From Kineosporia sp. A_224 (GTDB lineage: Bacteria; Actinomycetota; Actinomycetes; Actinomycetales; Kineosporiaceae): a stretch of 64,000 nucleotides of DNA. The position numbers were made by a program, and so were the translations under genes. Under the pieces are notes generated by a model, which did not search any database, had not been told where the DNA came from, and was given only the letters and a program-made list of their open reading frames with translations. Of this stretch, positions 8,371 to 16,196 are shown piece by piece; position 1 is the stretch's first letter, and each line of letters begins with the position of its first letter. The stretch is taken from assembly GCF_002198655.1 (NCBI RefSeq), contig NZ_MWLN01000199.1, positions 62,001 to 126,000 on the forward strand, in the 5' to 3' direction.

Positions 8371-9549
8371 GTGACCAACGAACTACAGCCTGCGACTCTG
8401 GCCCAGGTCGTCGACGTCCTCGACCGGATGTACGACCCGTCGTGGGCGCGCGACTGGGACGCCGTCGGACTCGTCTGCGGCGACCCGTCGGCCCCCGTCC
8501 GCCGGGTGCTCCTCGCCGTCGACCCGGTGCAGACCGTCGTCGACGAGGCGCTCGCCTGGCACGCGGACCTCGTCATCACCCACCACCCCCTGCTCCTCAA
8601 GGGGGTCCACGGGGTGCCGTCGACGACCGCCAAGGGGCGGATCGTCCACCGGCTCATCCGCGGCGGGTGCGGTCTGTACACCGCGCACACCAACGCGGAC
8701 GCCGCGGCCCCCGGCGTCTCGGACGCGCTGGCCCGGGTGCTCGGCCTGACCGACCTCGAGCCGCTGTCGGCCGACCCGGGCAACCCGGTCGACAAGATCG
8801 TGACGTTCGTGCCGGTCGAGGCCGTCGAGGCCGTCGTCGACGCGATGTCGAAGGCGGGCGCCGGGCACGTCGGCGAGTACTCGCGGTGCGCCTTCACGGC
8901 GGCCGGTACCGGCACCTTCGTGCCGGGTGCGCTCGCCTCCCCGGTCGTCGGCCGGGCCGGGGAGCGGACCGACGTCGTCGAGCAGCGCGTCGAGATGGTG
9001 TCCTCGCGGGCCCTGCGCGGCCAGGTCATCGCCGCCCTGCGCGCCGTCCACCCGTACGAGCAGCCCGCGGTGGACGTCTACGAGCTCGCCGCGTGGTCGA
9101 GCCCGCGCGGCATCGGCCGGGTCGGCAGCCTCGCGTCGCCGACGACGCTGCGCGAGTTCGCGATGCTCGTCGCCGAGGCGTTGCCGGCGGCGGTGCAGGG
9201 CGTCCGGATCGCCGGCGACCCGTCGGCCGAGGTCTCCCGGGTCGCCGTCTGCGGCGGCTCCGGCGACGACCTCCTCGACGCCGCGCGGGCCGCGGGCGCC
9301 GACGTCTTCGTCACCTCCGACCTGCGCCACCACCCCGTGAGCGAGCTGCGCGAGGAGGCCGACGAGTTCGGCCCGTTCCTCGTGGACGTCGCGCACTGGG
9401 CCAGCGAGTGGCCCTGGCTCGCGGGTGTCGCGAACCGGCTCGAGGGCGTCCTCGAGGCGGCCGGGACCCCCGTCGAGGTCCACGTCTCCCAGCGTTCCAC
9501 CGACCCCTGGAGCTTCCGTGTGCCGAGTCCCGGCAGCGTCGTCCGCTGA
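8371..9549 (+). CDS. Nif3-like dinuclear metal centre protein (DUF34)
   Basis: A 392-residue member of the NIF3/YbgI/DUF34 family, which forms toroidal hexamers with two metal ions; its role is unsettled, with GTP cyclohydrolase-type and metallochaperone ideas in the literature. Metal-binding pieces visible are DLVITHHPLLLKG near residue 70, the TAHTNADAA segment, and the C-terminal DVAHWASE motif. An insertion of about 130 residues (the PII-like YqfO-type middle domain: KIVTFVPVEAVEAVVDAMSKAGAGHVGEYS) lies in the centre, as in Gram-positive homologues. The GTG at 8371 lies seven bases after a TAGGGT box, so the message is probably leaderless. The Nif3/zinc-ribbon/phosphatase order is the same as in mycobacteria. 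Confidence 0.92.
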   Translation: MTNELQPATLAQVVDVLDRMYDPSWARDWDAVGLVCGDPSAPVRRVLLAVDPVQTVVDEALAWHADLVITHHPLLLKGVHGVPSTTAKGRIVHRLIRGGCGLYTAHTNADAAAPGVSDALARVLGLTDLEPLSADPGNPVDKIVTFVPVEAVEAVVDAMSKAGAGHVGEYSRCAFTAAGTGTFVPGALASPVVGRAGERTDVVEQRVEMVSSRALRGQVIAALRAVHPYEQPAVDVYELAAWSSPRGIGRVGSLASPTTLREFAMLVAEALPAAVQGVRIAGDPSAEVSRVAVCGGSGDDLLDAARAAGADVFVTSDLRHHPVSELREEADEFGPFLVDVAHWASEWPWLAGVANRLEGVLEAAGTPVEVHVSQRSTDPWSFRVPSPGSVVR

Positions 9550-9799
9550 CGACCGCGGGCCGGCGGCCCGGGCCTTCGGGCCCGCTGCCGCCGACCTACG
9601 GCCCGCCCCCTCGCAGTGGTCCGGTCCGGCCACCCCGACGAACGCCGTCCTCGCCGGGACGCGCGGCTGGGTGCTGCGCGGCGCCGTCCCCGTGCGCCGC
9701 CACGTCGTCCGGCCGCGTCCCGCGGCGGACGGCGACCCCGCCGGCCTGCCCGTGCTGAGTCCCGCCGCACAGCCGGCCGCGCACCCCGCCGCCCGCTGA
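9518..9799 (+). CDS. Possible small Pro/Ala-rich protein
   Basis: A 93-codon open frame that begins inside the 3' end of the Nif3 gene and ends 108 bases before the zinc-ribbon gene. Third positions are strongly G/C and the product has a Trp/Arg-rich middle (TRGWVLRGAVPVRRHVVRPRP). No domain is recognised, and in DNA this GC-rich such frames arise by chance. It is kept because it fills a gap of about 250 bases between two conserved genes on the same strand. The start codon is uncertain. Confidence 0.3.
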   Translation: MCRVPAASSADDRGPAARAFGPAAADLRPAPSQWSGPATPTNAVLAGTRGWVLRGAVPVRRHVVRPRPAADGDPAGLPVLSPAAQPAAHPAAR

Positions 9800-9906
9800 G
9801 GCCGCGTCGCGGGCAGGGCCGGGTCGCGTAGGGTGCGGCGTGCCGGTGCACGGCGCTCTCCGGGGCGTGCGAGGCACCGGAAGGCGAACGTGACGGAGGT
9901 ACGACC

Positions 9907-10650
9907 GTGGTGACCGCGGCGCCCCAGGACCAGTGGCGGCTCCTCGACGTCCAGGCGCACGACACGCGCCTGGCGCAGATCGCGCACCGCCGTCGGACCC
10001 TGCCCGAGCTCGCCGAGATCGAGCGGGTCGACGGCCGCCTCAAGCTCGTCGCCGACGACCTCGTCGCGGCCCGCACCGTCGCCTCCGACATCGAGCGCGA
10101 GCTGAAGAAGGCGGAGGCGGACGTCGAGCAGGTGCGTCAGCGCGCCGCCCGCGACCAGGCCCGCCTCGACAGCGGCCAGGGGACCTCGAAGGACCTCACC
10201 GCCCTCCAGCACGAGATCGCCTCGCTCGCCGAGCGCCAGTCCGTGCTCGAGGACGTCGAGCTCGAGGTCATGGAGCGGCTCGAGGCCGCGCAGGTCCGGA
10301 TCGCCGAGGTCGAGGCCGAGCAGGAGCGCCTCACCACTGAGCTCGCCGGCTTCACCGCCGCCCGGGACGCCGCGTTCGCCGAGTTGGACGCGGAGGCCCA
10401 GCGTGAGTCGGCGGACCGGGTCAACGCCGCCGCCGGGGTGCCGGCGGACCTTCTCGCGCTCTACGAGAAGATCCGCGAGCAGGTCGGCGGGGCCGGTGCG
10501 GCCAAGCTGCACCAGCGCCGCTGCGAGGGCTGCCGGCTCGAGCTGAACAACTCCGAGATCGGCCGGTTCCGGACGGCGCCGGACACCGAGGTGCTGCGCT
10601 GCGAGGAGTGCCGGCGCATCCTCGTCCGCACGGGCGACTCCGGGCTGTGA
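9907..10650 (+). CDS. Coiled-coil zinc-ribbon protein (C4-type, DUF164 family)
   Basis: A 247-residue protein: residues 5-175 form a long antiparallel coiled coil rich in Glu, Ala, Arg and Leu, and the C-terminus is a C4 zinc ribbon (CEGC near residue 202 and CEEC near residue 230). The family is found next to Nif3 in many bacteria and has been implicated as a chaperone or docking protein in other phyla; its actinobacterial role is unsettled. GTG 9907 follows CGGAGG with seven bases of spacing. Its TGA overlaps the GTG of the phosphatase gene, so the two are translationally coupled. Confidence 0.9.
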   Translation: MVTAAPQDQWRLLDVQAHDTRLAQIAHRRRTLPELAEIERVDGRLKLVADDLVAARTVASDIERELKKAEADVEQVRQRAARDQARLDSGQGTSKDLTALQHEIASLAERQSVLEDVELEVMERLEAAQVRIAEVEAEQERLTTELAGFTAARDAAFAELDAEAQRESADRVNAAAGVPADLLALYEKIREQVGGAGAAKLHQRRCEGCRLELNNSEIGRFRTAPDTEVLRCEECRRILVRTGDSGL

Positions 10651-11384
10651 GCGACGGCGCCGCCGCGCCGACGACGTCCTACGGCTCGGTCCGGGCCCCG
10701 CGCCGCGACGGCGACCCGGGGGCCCCGACGACGCTCCTCGTCGCCCGGCACGGCCGGACCCCGAACACCGAGGCCGGCCGGTTCGCCGGTCGCGACGGCG
10801 AGGACCCGGCGCTCTCCGCGACGGGCGAGCAGGACGCCGCGCGCCTCGGTGCGGTCGTCGCCGCGTTCGGCGGACCGGGCTCCGTCCTGCCCGACGTGCC
10901 GCGCCCGACGGCGGTCGTCGCCTCGCCGATGCGCCGCACCCGGCAGACGGCGCAGGTCGCCGCCGCCGCGCTCGGCCTGCGCGCGGACGAGGTGACGCTC
11001 GACGACGGCTGGGTCGAGGCGTCGTTCGGCAGCTGGGAGAACCTCACCTACGGCGAGATCGTGGACCGCTTCCCGCAGGACCTCGCCGCCTGGCAGGGCT
11101 CGATGACCGTCGCGCCGCACGGCGGGGACGCGCTGACCGACGTCATGGCGCGGGTCCGTGGCGCACGGCAGCGGCTCGTTGCGGGGCACCCGGGGGAGTG
11201 CGTGCTCGTCGTGACCCACGCGACCTGCGTGCGTGCCGTCGTCCACGAGGCGCTCGGCTGCGGCGACGAGGGCATGTGGCGCACCCGGGTCACGCCCGCG
11301 GCGCTCACCGTCGTGCGGTACTGGCGGGACGGCGGCGTCGAGGTCGCCGCCGTCAACGCGACGGCGCACCTCGCCGGGGCCTGA
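10647..11384 (+). CDS. Histidine phosphatase family protein
   Basis: A 245-residue histidine phosphatase. The active-site RHG lies at residues 35-37 (LLVARHGRTPNTEAGRFAGR), with SPMRRTRQTAQVAA, the catalytic acid region (ASFGSWENLTYGEI) and VVTHATCVRAV carrying the second His. In mycobacteria the gene in this position encodes a bifunctional RNase HI plus acid phosphatase (Rv2228c type); here only the phosphatase domain is present, preceded by about 30 low-complexity residues. GTG 10647 overlaps the stop of the zinc-ribbon gene. The next gene follows after only four bases. Confidence 0.88.
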   Translation: MSDGAAAPTTSYGSVRAPRRDGDPGAPTTLLVARHGRTPNTEAGRFAGRDGEDPALSATGEQDAARLGAVVAAFGGPGSVLPDVPRPTAVVASPMRRTRQTAQVAAAALGLRADEVTLDDGWVEASFGSWENLTYGEIVDRFPQDLAAWQGSMTVAPHGGDALTDVMARVRGARQRLVAGHPGECVLVVTHATCVRAVVHEALGCGDEGMWRTRVTPAALTVVRYWRDGGVEVAAVNATAHLAGA

Positions 11385-11388
11385 GCCG

Positions 11389-12663
11389 ATGCGACGACGT
11401 CCCGACGGGCTCGCCCCCGGCACCCTGCGCGACTCGCTGCGCGACTCCCTGCGCGACTCCTTGCGCCGCAACGGCGCCGGGACCCGCGAGGCGCTCATGC
11501 TCTGGCTCGCGAGCCGGGCGGCGCTCGTCGCGTTCTCGCTCCTCGCGACGTGGCTGCTCGGGCTCTCGGACGCCGCCCGCGGCCGGGTCGGCGGCACCCC
11601 GCTCACCGGGTCGACGGCCTGGGTGCTCGAGCGCTTCACGTGGTGGGACTCGTTCCACTTCCTGCGGATCGCCGACCTCGGCTACCTGCCGCCGGGCCTG
11701 CCCTGCTGCGACCAGGCGTTCCTGCCCGGGTACCCGCTCTCGATCGCCGCTGTCGCGCCGCTCCTCGGCGGTGACCTGGCGCTCGCCGGGTTCGTCGTCT
11801 CCGTCGTCGCGAGCGCGGCCGCCGCCGTCGGGCTGTGGCACCTCGCGGAGCGGGTCGCCGGCGCGGGCGCCGGGCGCGCGGCCGTGCTGCTGCTGGCCGT
11901 CATGCCGTACGGGTTCTTCCTCACCGCGGTCTACAGCGAGGCGCTGTTCCTCGCGCTCGCGCTGGCCGCCTGGCTCGCGGGCCTGCGCCGGCACTGGTGG
12001 CTCGCGGGCGCGCTCGCGGCACTGTCGACCGCCGTCCGGATCAACGGGCTGTTCCTCGCGCTCGGCCTGGCCGTCATGCTCCTCGTGCAACTGCGCCAGG
12101 ACGGGGCGTGGCCGTTCCGGCGCGCTCGGGGGCCGGCCGCGGACGGTCGCGCGGGCCCGCTCGCGACGCTGCGGCAGGCGCTGCCGCTCGGGCTGCCGGC
12201 CCTGACGTACCTGGCCTGGACGCTGTACCTGTGGTGGCGCACCGGCTCGCCGAACGCCTGGCAGGAGGCGCAGCGGCTCGGCTGGGACCGGCACGTCGCC
12301 CCGCCCTGGACCGGGCTCGGCGAGGGGGTCAGCAGCCTGCTCGCCGCCCGGGCGCCGAACATCGTGGTGAGCCGGTTCGCCGACCTGCTCCTCGCCGTCC
12401 TCGGGATCGTGGTCGTCGTCGTCCTGCTCCGCCTGCGGCGGTGGGCCGAGGCGGCCTACATGCTCCCGAGCGTCGCGGTGCTTGTCTGCTCGACGACGCT
12501 CATCTCGACACCGCGGTACGCGGTCCTGTGGTTCCCGGCGTTCCTGCTGCTCGCCGGTGCCGCGCGGACGCGGCCCCGGCTCGTCCCCGCGCTCGCGCTC
12601 CTCGGCGTCCCGTGGCTCGCCCTCGTCGCGCTGTCGTTCAGCGCGCACCTGTGGACGGCCTGA
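11389..12663 (+). CDS. GT-C type integral membrane mannosyltransferase-like protein (PIG-V family)
   Basis: A 424-residue polytopic membrane protein with about 9-10 hydrophobic helices. After a short basic N-terminus the first large loop has FTWWDSFHFLRIADLGY, matching the WDxxH/acidic motif of PIG-V-like GT-C glycosyltransferases that use polyprenyl-phosphate sugars outside the membrane. FLPGYPL and MPYGFFLTAVYSEALFLAL are further family landmarks. The acceptor is unknown; lipoglycan or protein mannosylation is possible. ATG 11389 begins four bases after the phosphatase stop. Residues 12-26 are encoded by a 12-base tandem repeat. Confidence 0.82.
   Translation: MRRRPDGLAPGTLRDSLRDSLRDSLRRNGAGTREALMLWLASRAALVAFSLLATWLLGLSDAARGRVGGTPLTGSTAWVLERFTWWDSFHFLRIADLGYLPPGLPCCDQAFLPGYPLSIAAVAPLLGGDLALAGFVVSVVASAAAAVGLWHLAERVAGAGAGRAAVLLLAVMPYGFFLTAVYSEALFLALALAAWLAGLRRHWWLAGALAALSTAVRINGLFLALGLAVMLLVQLRQDGAWPFRRARGPAADGRAGPLATLRQALPLGLPALTYLAWTLYLWWRTGSPNAWQEAQRLGWDRHVAPPWTGLGEGVSSLLAARAPNIVVSRFADLLLAVLGIVVVVVLLRLRRWAEAAYMLPSVAVLVCSTTLISTPRYAVLWFPAFLLLAGAARTRPRLVPALALLGVPWLALVALSFSAHLWTA
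11423..11468 (+). repeat. 12-bp tandem repeat inside the GT-C gene
   Basis: About 3.8 copies of a CCCTGCGCGACT-like unit start at 11423, 11435, 11447 and 11459, the last degenerate. They encode a repeated LRDS tetrapeptide in the cytoplasmic N-terminus. Copy number could vary by slippage without changing frame. Confidence 0.85.
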
Positions 12664-12680
12664 CGCGAACGACCGAGGAC

Positions 12681-12705
12681 GGCGGCCCCGCAGCACGGGG
12701 ACGCC
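12681..12705. terminator. Hairpin between convergent genes (GT-C and gabT)
   Basis: GGCGGCCCCG and CGGGGACGCC can form a 10-base stem with one mismatch and a CAGCA loop, in the 76-base gap between converging genes. It has no T run on either strand, as is common in this clade, so it is a plausible bidirectional terminator only. Confidence 0.45.
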
Positions 12706-12739
12706 GCCCCGGACGGCGGATCGGAGAGGACCGGGCGGG

Positions 12740-14104
12740 TCAGCCCGCGAACGCGGCCTCGAGGATGTCGAGGCCCTCGCGGAGGAGGTCCTCGCCGATG
12801 ACGAGCGGCGGCAGGAAGCGCAGGACGTTGCCGTAGGTGCCGCAGGTCAGCGTGACGAGGCCGGCCTGGTGGCACGCGGCGCTGACGCGCGAGGTCTCCG
12901 CGGCGTCCGGGTCGGTGGTGCCGGGCTTGACGATCTCGACGGCGATCATCGCGCCGCGGCCGCGGACCTCGCCGATCTGCGGGAACCGCGCCTGCAGCTC
13001 GGTGAGGCGGCCGACCATGATGTTCTCGATGAGCCGGGCCCGGGCCACGAGGTCGTGCTGCTCGATCGTCGCGATGGCGCCCAGCGCCGCCGCGCACGCG
13101 ACCGGGTTGCCGCCGTAGGTGCCGCCGAGGCCGCCGCCGTGAACGGAGTCCATGATCTCGGCGCGGCCGGTGACGGCGGCGAGCGGGAGGCCGCCGGCGA
13201 TGCCCTTGGCGGTCGTCATGAGGTCCGGGACGACACCCTCCTGGTTCACCGCGAACATGTCGCCGGTGCGGGCGAAGCCGGTCTGGATCTCGTCGGCGAT
13301 GAACACGACACCGTTGGCCGTGCACCACTCGGCGATCGCCGGGAGGAAGCCCTCGGCCGGGACGACGAAGCCGCCCTCGCCCTGGATCGGCTCGATGACG
13401 ACGCACGCGACGCGGTCGGCGCCGACCTGCTTCTCGATGACCGAGATGGCGCGCATCGCGGCCTCGGTGCCCTTGATCGAGGCCGGCTCGTGGAACGGGT
13501 AGGACATCGGCGCGCGGTAGACCTCGCCGGCGAACGGGCCGAAGCCGTCCTTGTACGGCATGTTCTTCGCCGTCATGGCCATCGTGAGGTTCGTGCGGCC
13601 GTGGTAGGCGTGGTCGAAGACGACGACCGCGTCGCGGCCGGTGTAGCGGCGGGCGATCTTCACGGCGTTCTCGACGGCCTCGGCGCCGGAGTTGAACAGC
13701 GCCGAGCGCTTGTCGTGGTCGCCGGGGGTGAGCCGGTTCAGCGCCTCGCACACCGCGACGTAGCCCTCGTAGGGCGTGACCATGAAGCAGGTGTGGGTGA
13801 ACTCTGCGACCTGCTGCTGCACCCGGGAGACGACCTCGGGCGCGGCGTTGCCGACGTTGACGACGGCGATGCCCGAGCCGAAGTCGATGAGCTGGTTGCC
13901 GTCGACGTCGACGAGGATGCCGCCGCCGGCCTTCGTCACGTAGACCGGCAGGGTGGTGCCGATGCCGGCGGCGACGGCCGCGGTCTTGCGCGCGTGCAGC
14001 GCCCGGGAGAGCGGGCCCGGCAGGTCGGTCACGAGGACCCTGCGCTGCTCGACGCCACCGGCGCTGCCGAGGGTCTCGAGGTTGGGGTGCAGGGTGTCGG
14101 TCAT
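12740..14104 (-). CDS. gabT: 4-aminobutyrate--2-oxoglutarate transaminase
   Basis: A 454-residue class III PLP aminotransferase that moves the amino group of GABA to 2-oxoglutarate, giving succinate semialdehyde and glutamate. Landmarks are DFGSGIAVVNVGNAAPEV, the cofactor phosphate site SGAEAVENAVKIAR, DHAYHGRTNLTMA, the DEIQTGFARTG motif whose Asp contacts the PLP nitrogen, and the Schiff-base lysine K300 in TTAKGIAGGLP. Length matches the family. No gabD lies beside it. The divergent pucR-type gene 130 bases away is the likely regulator of GABA use. Confidence 0.95.
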   Translation of the reverse strand: MTDTLHPNLETLGSAGGVEQRRVLVTDLPGPLSRALHARKTAAVAAGIGTTLPVYVTKAGGGILVDVDGNQLIDFGSGIAVVNVGNAAPEVVSRVQQQVAEFTHTCFMVTPYEGYVAVCEALNRLTPGDHDKRSALFNSGAEAVENAVKIARRYTGRDAVVVFDHAYHGRTNLTMAMTAKNMPYKDGFGPFAGEVYRAPMSYPFHEPASIKGTEAAMRAISVIEKQVGADRVACVVIEPIQGEGGFVVPAEGFLPAIAEWCTANGVVFIADEIQTGFARTGDMFAVNQEGVVPDLMTTAKGIAGGLPLAAVTGRAEIMDSVHGGGLGGTYGGNPVACAAALGAIATIEQHDLVARARLIENIMVGRLTELQARFPQIGEVRGRGAMIAVEIVKPGTTDPDAAETSRVSAACHQAGLVTLTCGTYGNVLRFLPPLVIGEDLLREGLDILEAAFAG

Positions 14105-14234
14105 CGCTGCTCCAGCGTCGTCGTGGGTGGTCCCTCCACGCTAGAGGTCGCGGGGCGCCGTCGCCGCTCTCCCGGGCGGCGAAACACCAGGTGGCGGCTC
14201 GCCCGGGCGTACACCGAGCGGGCACCATGGGGGC

Positions 14235-15737
14235 ATGACGACGCTGCGCCGGCTGCTCGCCGCCCCGGGACTCGGACTGCGCGTCGTCGCCGGGGCCGGC
14301 TCCGACGCCGCCCTCGACCGGGCGGTCACCTGGGTCGCCGTCTCCGAGCTCCCCGACCCGACGCCGTACCTCGAGGGCGGCGAGCTCGTCCTCCTCACCG
14401 GCGTCACGGTGCGCTTCGGCAACCAGCACGCGCGCGAGTACGTCGACCGACTCGTCGCCCGCGACGTCGCCGCGGTCGGGCTGGGCATGGGGGTCTTCCA
14501 CGAGGAGATGCCGCCCGGGCTCGTCCTCGCCGCGGACGCCGCGGGCCTGCCGCTGCTCGAGGTCGACCGGCCGACGCCGTTCATCGCCGTCGGCAAGGCG
14601 CTCGCCGACCTGCTCGCGGCCGAGCAGACCGAGCGCGGACGGCGCCGGGTCGAGTCGATGCGGACCCTCACGTCCGTGCTCGCCGGGGGCGCCGAGCCGC
14701 TGTCCGCCGTGCGCCGGCTCGCGAGCAGGCTCGACGGCTGGGTGGCCGTCCTCGACGCCCGCGGGGACGTCGTCCTCGCCGCCGGCCGGCCCGAGCGGCC
14801 GGACGCCGCGGCCGGCCTGGCCCGCCAGCTCCGCGGCCGCGGCGGCCACGCGAGCGCCGCGACGTCCGACGAGACCGGGCGCACCGTCGTCCTCCCGCTC
14901 GGCCTCGGCGACCGTGCCCACGGCTACCTCGCCGTGGCGACACCGCCCGGCGCGGAGCCGGACCACAGCCTCGTCGCGTTCGCGGCGTCCCTGCTCACCC
15001 TCGACCGGGAGCGGGCCCGGGGCACCCGGCCGGCGCTGCGCTGGGCCCGGGCCGCGCTCCTCGCCGACCGGGTCGGCCGCCCGGCGCCGCCGCCGCCCGC
15101 GGTGCTGCTCGGGCCGCTCGCCGGCACCGGCCGGGTCGTCGCCGTCCACGTCACCGAGCCGGCCGACAGTGCCGCCCTCCTCGACGCCCTCGACGACGAG
15201 GACCGGGTCGTCGCGCTGCCGACGCCGGGCGGCGCGACGGGTCCGCGCGGCACGCTGCTCGTGACCGCCGAGCACGACGTCGACGAGGTGCTCGTCGCAC
15301 TGGCGGCCGTCGCCGGGCTGCGTGGCGGTGCGAGCCGGCCGACGCCGGTCGAGGCCGTCGCGGACGCCGCCCGGCAGGCGGCCTCGCTGGCCGCGCGGTC
15401 ACGGGGCGGGGTGCTGCGCGCCGAGGAGGCGACGCTGTCGCTGCGCGACCTCGTCGACCCCGCCGCGGCCCTCGCCTTCGCCGACGCCCTGCTGCGCCCG
15501 CTGCGCGAGGCCGGGCCCGCCGAGGAGGCGCTGCTCGTCGAGGCGCTCGGCACCTGGCTCGTCCGCAACGGCGAGACCGGGACGGCGGCCGAGGCGCTCG
15601 GCGTCCACCGGCACACCCTGCGCGAGCGGCTGCGCCGCGCCGGCAAGCTGCTCGGCGCCGACCTCGACGACGCCGCCGTCCGCGCCGACCTGTGGGTCGC
15701 GCTCGGGGCGCGCGGCGCCCTGCCCGGGCTGCCGTGA
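14235..15737 (+). CDS. PucR family transcriptional regulator
   Basis: A 500-residue regulator. The N-terminal PucR domain (DRAVTWVAVSELPDPTPYLEGGELVLLTG) spans roughly residues 20-125, a GGDEF-like central region follows, and the C-terminal PucR-type helix-turn-helix is at about 430-490 (LVEALGTWLVRNGETGTAAEALGVHRHTLRERLRR, read across two helices). PucR-type proteins control purine, GABA or proline catabolism. It is divergent from gabT with no other target nearby, so it is probably a GabR-like activator of gabT. The ATG at 14235 is 11 bases after an upstream ATGG; no strong ribosome site is visible. Confidence 0.9.
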   Translation: MTTLRRLLAAPGLGLRVVAGAGSDAALDRAVTWVAVSELPDPTPYLEGGELVLLTGVTVRFGNQHAREYVDRLVARDVAAVGLGMGVFHEEMPPGLVLAADAAGLPLLEVDRPTPFIAVGKALADLLAAEQTERGRRRVESMRTLTSVLAGGAEPLSAVRRLASRLDGWVAVLDARGDVVLAAGRPERPDAAAGLARQLRGRGGHASAATSDETGRTVVLPLGLGDRAHGYLAVATPPGAEPDHSLVAFAASLLTLDRERARGTRPALRWARAALLADRVGRPAPPPPAVLLGPLAGTGRVVAVHVTEPADSAALLDALDDEDRVVALPTPGGATGPRGTLLVTAEHDVDEVLVALAAVAGLRGGASRPTPVEAVADAARQAASLAARSRGGVLRAEEATLSLRDLVDPAAALAFADALLRPLREAGPAEEALLVEALGTWLVRNGETGTAAEALGVHRHTLRERLRRAGKLLGADLDDAAVRADLWVALGARGALPGLP

Positions 15738-15782
15738 GAGGCTCGTCCTGACACCCCCCAGCGCTGCCCGGAGGACCGAGCC

Positions 15783-16196
15783 ATGCCCTACGCGGGCGAC
15801 CTGAGCCCCACCGACGCCTACCGTCGCGTCGCGGACGGCGACGCCGTCCTCGTCGACGTCCGGACCGCGGCCGAGTGGTCGTACGTGGGGGTCCCCGACC
15901 TGTCGGGCATCGGGCGCGAGCTCGTCCGGATCGAGTGGGTCTCGTTCCCGGACGGCGCGCGGAACCCGGCGTTCCTCGAGCAGCTCGAGGCGGAGGGCGT
16001 CGGCCAGGACACACACGTGCTGTTCCTCTGCCGCTCCGGCGTGCGCTCGGTCGCGGCGGCCGAGGCCGCGACCGCGGCCGGCTGGGCCAACGCCTACAAC
16101 ATCACCGACGGGTTCGAGGGCCCGACGGACGCCGCCGGGCACCGCGGGACGTCGGCAGGCTGGAAGGCCGCGGGCCTGCCCTGGCGGCAGGGGTGA
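15783..16196 (+). CDS. Rhodanese-like domain protein
   Basis: A 137-residue single-domain sulfurtransferase. It has the DVRTAAEWSYVGVPD N-terminal motif and the active-site loop CRSGVRS, whose cysteine would carry the persulfide. The same rhodanese-metZ gene pair occurs in mycobacteria, suggesting a role in supplying or handling sulfur for homocysteine formation; that role is inference. ATG 15783 follows CCGGAGGACCGAGCC. Its TGA overlaps the metZ GTG, so translation is coupled. Confidence 0.92.
   Translation: MPYAGDLSPTDAYRRVADGDAVLVDVRTAAEWSYVGVPDLSGIGRELVRIEWVSFPDGARNPAFLEQLEAEGVGQDTHVLFLCRSGVRSVAAAEAATAAGWANAYNITDGFEGPTDAAGHRGTSAGWKAAGLPWRQG

Noticed and set aside
12482-15751. Very long open frame on the plus strand over gabT and pucR
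   Set aside because: It runs antisense to gabT and out of frame with pucR, is Arg/Gly/Pro-rich without domains, and is the usual by-product of GC-rich coding DNA.
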